A stretch of DNA of 64,000 bases from Rhodobacter sp. Lineage in GTDB: Bacteria; Pseudomonadota; Alphaproteobacteria; Rhodobacterales; Rhodobacteraceae. The stretch is from contig JADJAB010000014.1 of NCBI GenBank assembly GCA_016704435.1, forward strand, positions 27,239 through 91,238. The letters run 5' to 3'. The stretch's first letter is position 1; each line of letters begins with the position of its first letter. The position numbers were made by a program, and so were the translations under genes. The notes below the pieces were generated by a model, which saw only the letters and a program-made list of their open reading frames with translations, was not told the DNA's origin and ran no database searches. Shown in pieces: positions 36,662 to 45,147 of this stretch.

Positions 36662-38403
36662 CTACTCCTGAAATACATAGTCGCCGGGCGCGTCGCAAAG
36701 CGGCTTCAGCCCGGCCTGTGCGGCCCCGATGGCCGGAATCCTGCCCATCGGGCCGGAATGCCCGGCCAGCCAGTCGCCCCAGGCCGTCCACCACGAGCCT
36801 TCGTGCCGATCGGCCGTTTCGGCCCAGGCGTCCGCATCCAGATACGGTTCGCCGTGCCGCGTGCTGTGCAGGCGGAAATGGCGGCGGGGGTGGCCCGGCT
36901 CAGACACGATGCCGCCATTGTGGCCGCCACTCGCAAGCGCAAAGGTCACATCGGTATCCGTCAGGCGCTGGATCTTGTAGGCCGATTTCCACGGCGCCAC
37001 ATGGTCCCGCTCGGCCCCGACGGCAAAGACCGGCCGCCTGATGTCAGCCAGTGCCACCGGCTTGCCGCCCACATCGAACCGGCCCTCGGCCAGTTCATTG
37101 TCCAGAAACAGCCGCCGCAGGTATTCCGAGTGCATCCGGTAGGGCATCCGCGTCGCATCGGCATTCCACGCCATCAGGTCGTTCGGCTCGCCACGCTGGC
37201 CCAGCATGTATTCGCGGACCATCCTGCTCCAGATCAGGTCATTGGATTTCAGCATCTGGAAGGTGCCGGCCATCTGCTCGGCCTTCAGAACGCCTTGCTT
37301 CCACATCATGTCTTCCAGAAGCGCCAGCTGGCTGTCGTTGATGAACAGCGCCAGTTCCCCCGCTTCGGTGAAATCGGCTTGCGCGGCCAGAAGGCTGACC
37401 GAAGCCAGCCGATCGTCGCCATCGCGCCCCATCGCCGCCGCCGCGATGGTCAGGAGGGTGCCGCCCAGACAGTAGCCCGCCGCATGCACCTTTTCGCCGG
37501 GAACGATCTTGTCCACCGTGTCCAGTGCCGCCATGACGCCGCGATCAAGGTAGTCGTCCATCCCCAGGTCACGATCCTCCGGGCCGGGATTGCGCCAGGA
37601 CATGCAGAAAACGGTGAAGCCCTGGCTGACCAGCCAGGCGATCATCGAGTTATCCGCCGACAGGTCGAGGATGTAGTATTTCATGATCCAGGCCGGCACG
37701 ATCAGGATCGGCTCCGGCCGCACCTTGCCGGTCAGCGGGGCATACTGGATCAGCTCGATCAGCTCGTTGCGAAACACCACCTTGCCCGGGTCGCGGCCAG
37801 CGTCTTGCCGACGACAAAGTTTTCCATCCCGGCGGGGCGTTGCCCGGTTGCGGCCAGCATCGCGTCTTCGCGCATGTGCTGCATCCCGCGCAGCAGGTTC
37901 TGCCCGGCCGAGCGCCAGGTTTCGCGCTGCACTTCGGGATTGGTCAGGATGGTGTTGGACGGCGCCGTCATGTCCAGCATCTGTCGCGCCACAAAGGCGG
38001 ATACCCGTTCATGCGCCGCAGACATGCCCGGTAGCCCGGTCGTCGCCTCGGACCACCAGGCCTCCTGCGCCTTGTGGGCGGCGGCCAGCAGGTTGAACGG
38101 CCAGGTCTGCCAGGCCGGATCACGGTAGCGGATATCGTCCAGGTCCAGATTGCCCCGCAATGCGTTGCCGAACAGCCCGGTTGCCTTCATCACGGCGCTG
38201 GCCGCCAGTTCCGCCTGCCGGCCCGGAGAGGTGGCCAGATGTGCCGCCCAGTCCCACCAGACCTGCCCCAGCGCGACCGGCGACAGCCCGCCCGTGCGCC
38301 GCGCGGCCAGGGCGTGAACAAGATGGTCGAGATCTGTGGCGATCCGGTGCAGGTCGAACTCCTTGCGCTGCTCCCCTGCGGTGTGCATTTCCGCTTCGGT
38401 CAT
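36662..38403 (-). CDS. phaC: Poly(3-hydroxyalkanoate) synthase, one apparent frameshift
   Basis: Class I PhaC-type polymerase, about 580 residues after correction. The N-terminal part (MTEAEMHTAGEQRKEFD...) ends in ENFVVGKTLAAT. Near 37788 one C appears missing (ACCCGG for ACCCCGG), and the frame resumes PGKVVFRNELIELIQYAPLT. The lipase-like box GYCLGG holds the catalytic Cys, with a likely Asp in VGAERDHVAPW and the His in GGHNGGIV. The last 60 or so residues contain the conserved W-rich GSWWTAWGDWL. It is downstream of the GbsR-like gene and behind a dense group of inverted repeats. Confidence 0.85.
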
Positions 38404-38451
38404 GAAAAGTCTCCGCGCTGCCCAGGGTGAATCTTGCGGACTCTACCTTGT

Positions 38452-38487
38452 GTTCATACAACATTGAACATACTAAATGATATGTTC
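38452..38487. promoter_or_regulatory. Overlapping inverted repeats (site d) before the phaC operon
   Basis: Two interlocked repeats with 8-base spacers. GTTCA-TACAACAT-TGAAC is at 38452-38469. GAACATA-CTAAATGA-TATGTTC, with perfect 7-base arms, is at 38466-38487. Both fall in the 100-base gap between the GbsR-like gene and phaC, the likely phaC-pta promoter. Half-sites GTTCA/TGAAC recur at regular spacing, as for cooperative dimer binding. Confidence 0.6.
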
Positions 38488-38503
38488 TCCAGATAACGCT
38501 GCG

Positions 38504-38971
38504 TTACTGGCGTTTCTTCATCTGCATCGCAGCCTCGGTCAGGGCAATGTCGATCACGTCATAGAAATCGCCGTAGGCTTTCAGCCGGGCATGGGGGCCC
38601 GCCTCGCTGAGCGGCAGTTTTGCCAGGGTGCTTGCGATTTCCTTGTAGGCCCGGCGCGCCCGCACGGCGGACGTTTCGATCAGGTTGATGAAGGCGTCTT
38701 CTGCGACCTCGAAATAGTCCTGCCTGTCACCGGCTTTTGCCACGCGCTTGATGATCTGCCGGTCCTCAAGCAGCCGCACGCTTGAACTGATGCTGCCACG
38801 GCTGACACCAAGGGTTTCCGCCAGTTCGCCAAAGGAAATCCGCCGCCCATCATAGACAAGGGTCGCCAGCACGCGCCCCGCGATCCGCGGCAATCCTTCG
38901 GATTGGGCAATCATGCCGATCTTCTCGATGAATTCTTCTTTGATCTGGGCTACTTCATCTGTCTGGGGCAC
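38504..38971 (-). CDS. GbsR/MarR-family transcriptional regulator
   Basis: A 155-residue regulator. The winged helix at about residues 20-90 includes the recognition region FGELAETLGVSRGSISSSVR and a wing with KRVAKAGDRQDYFEV. Flanking helices give the dimer interface, and an FxxxI-like C-terminal helical tail follows. This layout (long C-terminal helices, GRVLATLVYDGRRISF) is that of the GbsR/OpcR group rather than classic MarR. It is transcribed away from the MacAB-like operon and toward phaC. Inverted repeats lie on both sides of its gene, so it is the obvious candidate to bind them and to autoregulate. Confidence 0.88.
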   Translation of the reverse strand: MPQTDEVAQIKEEFIEKIGMIAQSEGLPRIAGRVLATLVYDGRRISFGELAETLGVSRGSISSSVRLLEDRQIIKRVAKAGDRQDYFEVAEDAFINLIETSAVRARRAYKEIASTLAKLPLSEAGPHARLKAYGDFYDVIDIALTEAAMQMKKRQ

Positions 38972-39037
38972 AGACTTGCTCCGTTTCGTGACGTGACTGC
39001 CGCAACTCTATACATTGGCACTCGACAGGTCTAGTGT

Positions 39038-39055
39038 GTTCAGTGCAAAATGAAC
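39038..39055 (+). promoter_or_regulatory. Operator-like site e: GTTCA-N8-TGAAC in the regulator/exporter divergent gap
   Basis: GTTCAGTGCAAAATGAAC is a perfect 5-base inverted repeat with an 8-base spacer. It is located between the regulator start (38971) and the ABC ATPase start (39071). It is 16 bases upstream of the ATPase GTG start, overlapping the leader, and so is well placed for repression of the exporter and perhaps of the regulator itself. Confidence 0.6.
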
Positions 39056-39070
39056 GTATCGGAGGAAGGG

Positions 39071-39778
39071 GTGCCGGAACCAGCATACCGGATTGCCGGA
39101 TTGACCAAGGTCTATGGCGAGGGCCGATCTGCCGTGCACGCGCTGCGCGGCGTTGATCTGGAGATCCCGAAGGGCGAGATCGTCGTTCTGCTGGGCCCGT
39201 CAGGCAGCGGAAAGTCCACGCTTCTGAACATCGTCGGGGGCCTGGACCGGTGCAGCGCCGGCACGGTTCATTTCCAGGGCCAGAACCTGACCGAGATGAC
39301 CGACGCGCAGCTGACGCGGTATCGCCGCGACCACATCGGCTTCGTGTTCCAGTTCTACAACCTGATGCCCAGCCTGACCGCGCATGAAAACGTCGAACTT
39401 GTCACCGAAATCGCGGCCAACCCGATGAACCCGGACGACGCCCTTGCAATGGTCGGCCTGCGCGAACGGGTCGATCACTTTCCGGCGCAGATGTCGGGGG
39501 GCGAGCAGCAGCGCGTGGCCATTGCCCGCGCCGTCGCCAAGCAACCTGATGTGCTGTTTTGCGACGAACCCACCGGTGCGCTGGACAGCACGACGGGCCG
39601 TGCGGTGCTGCAAGTGCTGAAGGATGTGAACGAAAAGCTGGGGGCGACGGTGCTGATCGTCACCCATGCTGCCGCGCAGGCCGCAATGGCGGATCGGGTG
39701 ATCCATTTCGCCGATGGCAATGTGCGCGACGTGGTGGTGAACCGCAAGAAGATGACGCCCGAGGAAATCGAGTGGTAA
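39071..39778 (+). CDS. ABC transporter ATP-binding protein, LolD/MacB type
   Basis: A 235-residue ABC ATPase. I choose GTG 39071 because GGAGGAAGG stands directly upstream; the alternative ATG at 39050 lies inside the operator-like repeat and lacks a ribosome-binding site. Walker A is GPSGSGKSTLLN near residue 43, the Q-loop is FVFQFYNLMPSLTA, the signature is MSGGEQQRVAIARA, Walker B is LFCDEPTGALD, and the H-loop is IVTHAAAQA. The FQFYNL type of Q-loop is typical of the MacB/LolD export class. It overlaps the permease start by 7 bases. Confidence 0.9.
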   Translation: MPEPAYRIAGLTKVYGEGRSAVHALRGVDLEIPKGEIVVLLGPSGSGKSTLLNIVGGLDRCSAGTVHFQGQNLTEMTDAQLTRYRRDHIGFVFQFYNLMPSLTAHENVELVTEIAANPMNPDDALAMVGLRERVDHFPAQMSGGEQQRVAIARAVAKQPDVLFCDEPTGALDSTTGRAVLQVLKDVNEKLGATVLIVTHAAAQAAMADRVIHFADGNVRDVVVNRKKMTPEEIEW

Positions 39779-42138
39779 GCCCGCTTGACCATAAACTTCT
39801 GCGCGACCTGATGCGCATGAAGGGCCAGGTTCTTGCCATCGGCATGGTCATCGCCGTGGGCGTGATGATGCTGGTGATGATGTCGGGGCTTGTCACCTCG
39901 TTGAATGAAACCCGGTCAACCTATTACGACCGATACCGTCTGGCCGATATCTTTGCCCCCGTCACCCGCGCGCCCGAACGGCTGTTGCCCCGCCTTGCCG
40001 CGATAGATGGCGTAGGTGTGGTGGAGGGCCGGGTTCAGGGCAGCGCGTTGATTGATCTGCCGGGCACCGATCTGCCGGTGCAGGCGCAGGCGGTGTCCCT
40101 GCCCGATCTGCGCGACCCGCGGCTGAACGCCGTCTATCTGACCGATGGGCGCATGATCGACTCGGATCGCAGCGACGAAATCCTTTTGCTGCAAAGCCTT
40201 GCCCGCGCGCATGACCTGCACCCCGGCGACCGGCTTGTCGCCACGATGAACGGCGCGCGGCGGACCTTCCGCATCGTCGGCCTCGCCCAATCGCCGGAGT
40301 TTCTGTACACGACCGCCCCCGGCGAAATGGTGCCCGATGACGCCCGTTACGGCGTGATCTGGATGAGCAATTCCGCCCTTTCCGCCGCATACGACATGGA
40401 CGGTGCCTTCAACGAGGTGCTGTTGGCGCTGTCGCGCGGCGCGAAGGAGGCGGCGGTGCTGGCGGCGGTGGACCGCATCCTCGGCCCTTACGGCGGGCTT
40501 GGCGCCTATCCCTTGGCCGACCAGACCTCGAACCGCTTCATCACCGAGGAGATTGGCGGGCTGGAGGCCGCCGCCGTCGGCGTGCCGCCGATCTTTCTGG
40601 GCGTCGCGGCCTTCCTGCTCTACATCGTCATCAGCCGCATGGTCCAGGCTGAACGCACCGAAATCGGCCTGATGAAGGCCTTCGGCTATACCAATGCCGA
40701 GGTGGGGGCACATTACTTCAAGATGGTTCTGCTGATTGCCGTTGGCGGTGCATTTGTCGGGTGCCTGCTGGGCATCTTCGCAGGCGGCGCGATGGTCCAG
40801 CTGTACACCGCCTATTTCAAGTTTCCGTTTCTGGTGTTCCAGCTTGAACCCTCGTCCTTCATCATCGGGGTATTGGTGTCGGTGCTGTCCGCCTCGGCCG
40901 GGGGGCTGTTCGTGCTGGGCCAGGTCTTTGCGCTGACCCCTTCCGCCGCGATGCGCGCGCCCGCGCCGCCCGATTTCAGCCGCACAGGAGAGATTGGCCG
41001 CGCTCTCAACCTCCTGCTCGATCAGCCCAGCCGCATGGTGCTGCGCCGGATCACCCGGCAGCCGGGGCGGATGGCGGGGGCGGTGATCGGTATCGCCTGC
41101 GGCATGGCCCTGTCGGTGTCGATGCTGACGATCTATGTCGGCTTTGACCGCACGATTGATCTGACCTTTGACGTGGTCGATCGCTCTGACGTCACCGTCA
41201 GCTTCACGACTGCAGTCTCCGACAAGACCATCTACGAATTGCAGCGCATGCCCGGTGTCACACTGGTGGAACCCATCCGCATCGTGCCAACGGTCTTGCG
41301 CAGCGGGCGCTACAGCTATCGCGGCGCGATCGAGGGTATTCCCAAGGACGCCCGCCTGTACCGCGCCATCGACAGCGCCCTCTCCACCATCGCGCTGCAA
41401 CAGGGCGGCATTACCCTGTCCAGCTCATTGGCCAATATCCTGCATGTTGCTCCGGGCGATATCCTGACAGTCGAGGTCCGCGAGGGCCGCCAGCCCGTGC
41501 TGAACCTGCCCGTCAGGGGCGTGGCCGAAAGCCTGCTCGGCTCGCCAGCCTATATGGATATGGAGGCGCTGAACCGGGTCTTGCGCGAACCCGGTCGGGT
41601 GTCGGGGGCCTATCTTGCCATCGACAGCGGGCAGGCTGACGCGATCTACCGCGCGTTGCAGGATATGCCCACCGTCGCGGGTGTCAGCCTGAAGGCGGAC
41701 GCGCGCAATGCGTTCAAGGTGCTGATGGATACCGGCGCGGGCGCAATCCGCTATGTGATGGGCGCGGTTGCCTTCGTCATCACCTTCGGCATTGTCTACA
41801 ACTCTGCCCGCATCGCCCATGCCGAACGCGCCCGCGATCTGGCCAGCCTGCGGGTCATCGGCTTTACCAAGGGCGAGACCGCCTTTGTCCTCTTGGGCGA
41901 ACTGGCCGCCGTCACCCTGATTGCGCTGCCTGTGGGGGCGGTGCTGGGGTATTATCTGTCCTTCGGCATCGCCGCCGGATTCTCCACCGACCTTTACCAG
42001 ATCCCCGCGATCTTTGACCCCGGCAGCTATGGCTTTGCCGCCCTTGTGGTGATTGGGGCAGGCCTCACCTCTGGCTGGCTGGTGAAACGTGATATCGACA
42101 GGGCCGACCTGGTTTCCGCCCTGAAGACAAGGGAGTAG
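39772..42138 (+). CDS. FtsX-family ABC transporter permease with two FtsX domains
   Basis: A 788-residue permease starting at GTG 39772 inside the ATPase stop (GAGTGGTAAG). TM1 is IGMVIAVGVMMLVMMSGLV, followed by a periplasmic MacB-like domain to about residue 260. The first FtsX bundle spans about residues 265-390. A second TM (IGIACGMALSVSMLTIYVGF) starts the repeat near residue 440, with a second periplasmic domain and a final bundle of three helices. Cytoplasmic ends carry ERTEIGLMKAFGYTNAEV and ERARDLASLRVIGFTKGE, the coupling segments. The two-domain form resembles YtrF/DevC-type exporters of lipids or hydrophobic compounds. Confidence 0.9.
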   Translation: MVSPLDHKLLRDLMRMKGQVLAIGMVIAVGVMMLVMMSGLVTSLNETRSTYYDRYRLADIFAPVTRAPERLLPRLAAIDGVGVVEGRVQGSALIDLPGTDLPVQAQAVSLPDLRDPRLNAVYLTDGRMIDSDRSDEILLLQSLARAHDLHPGDRLVATMNGARRTFRIVGLAQSPEFLYTTAPGEMVPDDARYGVIWMSNSALSAAYDMDGAFNEVLLALSRGAKEAAVLAAVDRILGPYGGLGAYPLADQTSNRFITEEIGGLEAAAVGVPPIFLGVAAFLLYIVISRMVQAERTEIGLMKAFGYTNAEVGAHYFKMVLLIAVGGAFVGCLLGIFAGGAMVQLYTAYFKFPFLVFQLEPSSFIIGVLVSVLSASAGGLFVLGQVFALTPSAAMRAPAPPDFSRTGEIGRALNLLLDQPSRMVLRRITRQPGRMAGAVIGIACGMALSVSMLTIYVGFDRTIDLTFDVVDRSDVTVSFTTAVSDKTIYELQRMPGVTLVEPIRIVPTVLRSGRYSYRGAIEGIPKDARLYRAIDSALSTIALQQGGITLSSSLANILHVAPGDILTVEVREGRQPVLNLPVRGVAESLLGSPAYMDMEALNRVLREPGRVSGAYLAIDSGQADAIYRALQDMPTVAGVSLKADARNAFKVLMDTGAGAIRYVMGAVAFVITFGIVYNSARIAHAERARDLASLRVIGFTKGETAFVLLGELAAVTLIALPVGAVLGYYLSFGIAAGFSTDLYQIPAIFDPGSYGFAALVVIGAGLTSGWLVKRDIDRADLVSALKTRE

Positions 42139-42144
42139 CCGGAT

Positions 42145-43374
42145 ATGGCCCGGAAGAAACGCTCACGTCTCTATCTTACCATCGGCGCCCTGGCCCTGAT
42201 CGGGGCTGCGATGGCGGCAGCCTTCTGGCCGCGCGCCGTGATGGTGGACATGGGGCAAGTGGCGCGCGGTGCGATGACCGTCACCATTGACGAGGAAGGC
42301 CGCACCCGCGTGCGCGAGGCCTATGTCGTTTCCACCCCGGTGGCAGGCCGCCTGCAACGGGTAGAGGTGAACCCCGGCGATCCGGTGACGCGCGGGGAAA
42401 CCGTGGTGGCCCACATGCGTCCGATCAACCCCACGGCGCTGGATATCCGCACCCGCGAACAGGCCCGCGCTGCGGTGGATGCCGCCGAAGCCGCATTGCG
42501 CGTGGCCCGCGCCGATCTGAATGCCGCCATCGCCAGCAACGACCTGGCCAAGTCCGAACTGGCGCGGACCGAACAGCTTGCAAGCCGCGGGATTGCCACG
42601 GACGCGGCCCTTGACCGCAGCAAACAAGAGGCGCGCGTGGCACAGGCGAATGTCGATACGGCCGAGGCGGCGATTTCCATGCGACAGGCCGAAGTGACGA
42701 ATGCCCAAGCCCAGTTGATCGGCTTTGACGATCAGGGTTTGGCGGCGGCCCTGGGTCCGCGCAGCGATGACATTCCCATCACCGCTCCGGCCTCGGGCCG
42801 CATCCTGCGGATCATGCAGCAATCCGAGACCACCCTTCCCGCCGGAACGCCGATCATGGAAATCGGCGATGTCGGCGGCGATCTGGAAGTGGTGGTGGAG
42901 CTGTTGTCCACCGATGCGGTGCAGGTCACGGCGGGCGACCGGGTGATCGTTGATGATTGGGGCGGGGCCGCCACCCTTGACGGCGAAGTGGTCCGGGTCG
43001 ATCCCTTCGGCATCTCGAAGTTCTCTGCCCTTGGCGTCGAGGAACAGCGGGTCAGCGCCGTGATCCGCCTTACAAGCCCGCCCGAGGCCTACGCGGGCCT
43101 GGGCCATGGTTTTCGGGTTGAGGCGCGCATCGTGGTCTGGGAAGACGGCAGCACGCTGATCGTGCCGGCCAGCGCCTTGTTCCGGGACCGCGGCGAATGG
43201 GCGGTGTTCCGTGTGGAAGACGGCATCACGGCCCTGCGCCCGATCAAGCTGGGCCGCAACAACGGTGTCGACGCCGAGGTTCTGGAGGGTCTGGAAACCG
43301 GTGACACCGTGGTCCTGTTCCCGTCCTCGGGGCTTTCGGCGGGTATGGAAGTGACACAGCGGGTCGTCAACTAG
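42145..43374 (+). CDS. HlyD/MacA-family periplasmic adaptor
   Basis: A 409-residue adaptor anchored by one N-terminal helix (YLTIGALALIGAAMAAAFW). The lipoyl halves are VVSTPVAGRLQRVEVNPGD and ITAPASGRILRIMQQSETTL. The coiled-coil hairpin (about residues 105-190) is Ala/Arg/Glu-rich. The beta-barrel and membrane-proximal domains run to the C-terminus (ETGDTVVLFPSSGLSAGM). It is 6 bases downstream of the permease, completing an ATPase-permease-adaptor tripartite exporter. An outer-membrane channel is not encoded nearby. Confidence 0.9.
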   Translation: MARKKRSRLYLTIGALALIGAAMAAAFWPRAVMVDMGQVARGAMTVTIDEEGRTRVREAYVVSTPVAGRLQRVEVNPGDPVTRGETVVAHMRPINPTALDIRTREQARAAVDAAEAALRVARADLNAAIASNDLAKSELARTEQLASRGIATDAALDRSKQEARVAQANVDTAEAAISMRQAEVTNAQAQLIGFDDQGLAAALGPRSDDIPITAPASGRILRIMQQSETTLPAGTPIMEIGDVGGDLEVVVELLSTDAVQVTAGDRVIVDDWGGAATLDGEVVRVDPFGISKFSALGVEEQRVSAVIRLTSPPEAYAGLGHGFRVEARIVVWEDGSTLIVPASALFRDRGEWAVFRVEDGITALRPIKLGRNNGVDAEVLEGLETGDTVVLFPSSGLSAGMEVTQRVVN

Positions 43375-43776
43375 GCGCCTTGGGAATTCAAGGCGATTGA
43401 TATCGCGGCCGGCTTTGCCGGCAGGTGAAACGGGCAGTGGGCGGCATGGGGTTCTGGTCCGAGGCGCGCGGTTGCCGACGGCGTCACCGTGTTTGCGGTC
43501 TTTGTCTGTGCCCGGGATCCCTTGTCCTGCCACGACCTTGGGGATCGAGCCGTCAGGCGCCCTCGGTTCAAGCTGTCGGCAAGGATGGCGGAGCGCGGCG
43601 GCGTCCGCGCGCGTCCGCGTGTTTGAACCGCCGGGTGGCCCGAAGCACGCATCTCTGATCGCTCGCGTTGCCCGCCGCCGGAAGGTTCCGGCCAACCGGT
43701 CCTGGCGCGGGGACGGGACTTGCGTGCGGGTCCGCGGCGCCACGGCCTCGCTTTGCCGGGCGGTCGACAAGGTCCA
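43375..43776. other. Convergent intergenic region, no gene recognised
   Basis: A 402-base stretch between the convergent adaptor and response-regulator genes. A small hairpin, GCCGGC-TTT-GCCGGC at 43408-43422, sits about 35 bases after the adaptor stop and may help terminate it, though no T-run follows. The rest is GC-rich with open frames that resemble nothing I know. Confidence 0.45.
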
Positions 43777-45147
43777 TCACTTCCCCGGACCCTGCACCTT
43801 GGGGTCCGCAAGCAGGCGATAGAGAGTGCGTTCGCTGATGCCCAGGATGGCTGCGATCTCGCGGCGGTTTCCTCCGGTCCGGTCGACCAGAAGGCGCAGA
43901 TAGGTCGCGCGCAGGGCTTCCAGGGTCGGGGGTGCGTCAAAGCGCAGGGCCACTTCGCCCGAACCGGGCCTTGCGCCAGGCACGGCTGCCGTGCCGAGGC
44001 CAAGATGGTCGGGCCCGATCGGTTCTTCGCCCGCCGACATGATGATGGCGCGCTCCACGGCGTTCGACAGCTCGCGCAGGTTGCCCGGCCAGCGGTGGGT
44101 CTGCAGCGCCCGCATCGCCTCGGCACTGAACGATTTCGGCGTGTTTCGCTGGAAATTGCGGTCGGAAAGGAAGGCCTCGGCCAGGGGTCGGATATCGTCG
44201 GGGCGGTCGCGCAGGGCGGGGATACTGATCACGAAGGACAGCAGCCCAAACAGCAGCGGGCTGGTCCGGCCCTTGTCTGCGGCGATCTCCCCGGCCGTCC
44301 GGCTGGCCCCCAGGACAAGACGGGCCGGGCAAGCGACCAGCGCGTTCGAGCCGGGCGGCCGGTAGCTGCCGGTTTCGATCATCCGCAGGAGTTTGATCTG
44401 GGTGTCGGGCGGCAGGCGGTCCACCCCGCCCAGATAGACCGTGCCGGTATCGGCCGAGGCGATCAGCCCTTCGCTGCGATGCACCCGGCCCGATCCATCG
44501 CTGCGCATCTCGCCCAGCAGGTCTTCGGCCGTCGGTCCGGCCTCGCAGTCAACCGAAACGAAGCGCCCGTTCGAGCGGGCAGACATCCCGTGCAGCGCCA
44601 GCGCGCAGCGTTCCTTTCCTGTCCCCGGCTCGCCCAGGATCAGGACGGGGTGTCGGAACCGGCAAACAGCGACAGCAGGCGGCGCACTTCGGCCATCTGG
44701 GGCGAGGCCCCGATGATCGGGCGATCCTGGCCGATCCGCGCCTGCCCCTGCCAGAAGGCCAGATCACGCTGCAGATCCGCAGTGCCGAGGACCCGGTTGA
44801 CGGCCAGTTCCAGCGCCTGACCGTTGGTCGGCTTCACCAGGAAATCCGACGCCCCGGCGCGGACCGCCTGCACCGCCCGGTCGATGGAGCCTTTGCGCGG
44901 TCAGCACGATGACCGGGCAGTATTCGCGCAGTTCGGGCAGGAAGGTCAGGCCATCGGCATCGGGAAGCCGCAGGTCGAGAATGGCAAGATCATGCCGGCG
45001 GACGGACAGCCGCTCCAGCGCTTCGCTGCGGCTGGTGGCGCCCTGCGCGGCAAAACCGGACCGCCCGAGCTGTTCCACCAGAAGCCGGTTGAGGGTTGTA
45101 TCATCCTCGATCACCAGAATGCGACGGGGGGCCTGGCCTTTCATCAT
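43777..45147 (-). CDS. NtrC-like response regulator lacking sigma-54 and ATPase motifs; two frameshifts
   Basis: Receiver, AAA+ and Fis-type domains in one gene. The receiver (VIEDDTTLNRLLVEQL, phospho-Asp in LAILDLRLPDADG) breaks near 44890, where CAAAGG seems to carry an extra A, and resumes GSIDRAVQAVRAGASDFLVK. A second break near 44645 (CCCC, one C short) precedes Walker A GEPGTGKER. The GAFTGA loop is absent: DLLGEMRSDGSGRVHRSEGL stands there. Walker B is GTVYLGGVDRL, without the Asp-Glu pair. The C-terminal Fis helix is GGNRREIAAILGISERTLYR. Such a protein resembles the sigma-70-type NtrC/HupR of Rhodobacter. It overlaps the sensor-kinase stop by 4 bases. Confidence 0.85.

Noticed and set aside
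39050..39070. ATG at 39050 as the start of the exporter ATPase
   Set aside because: It lies within the operator-like inverted repeat and has no ribosome-binding site. GTG 39071 follows GGAGGAAGG and fits the family's N-terminus.
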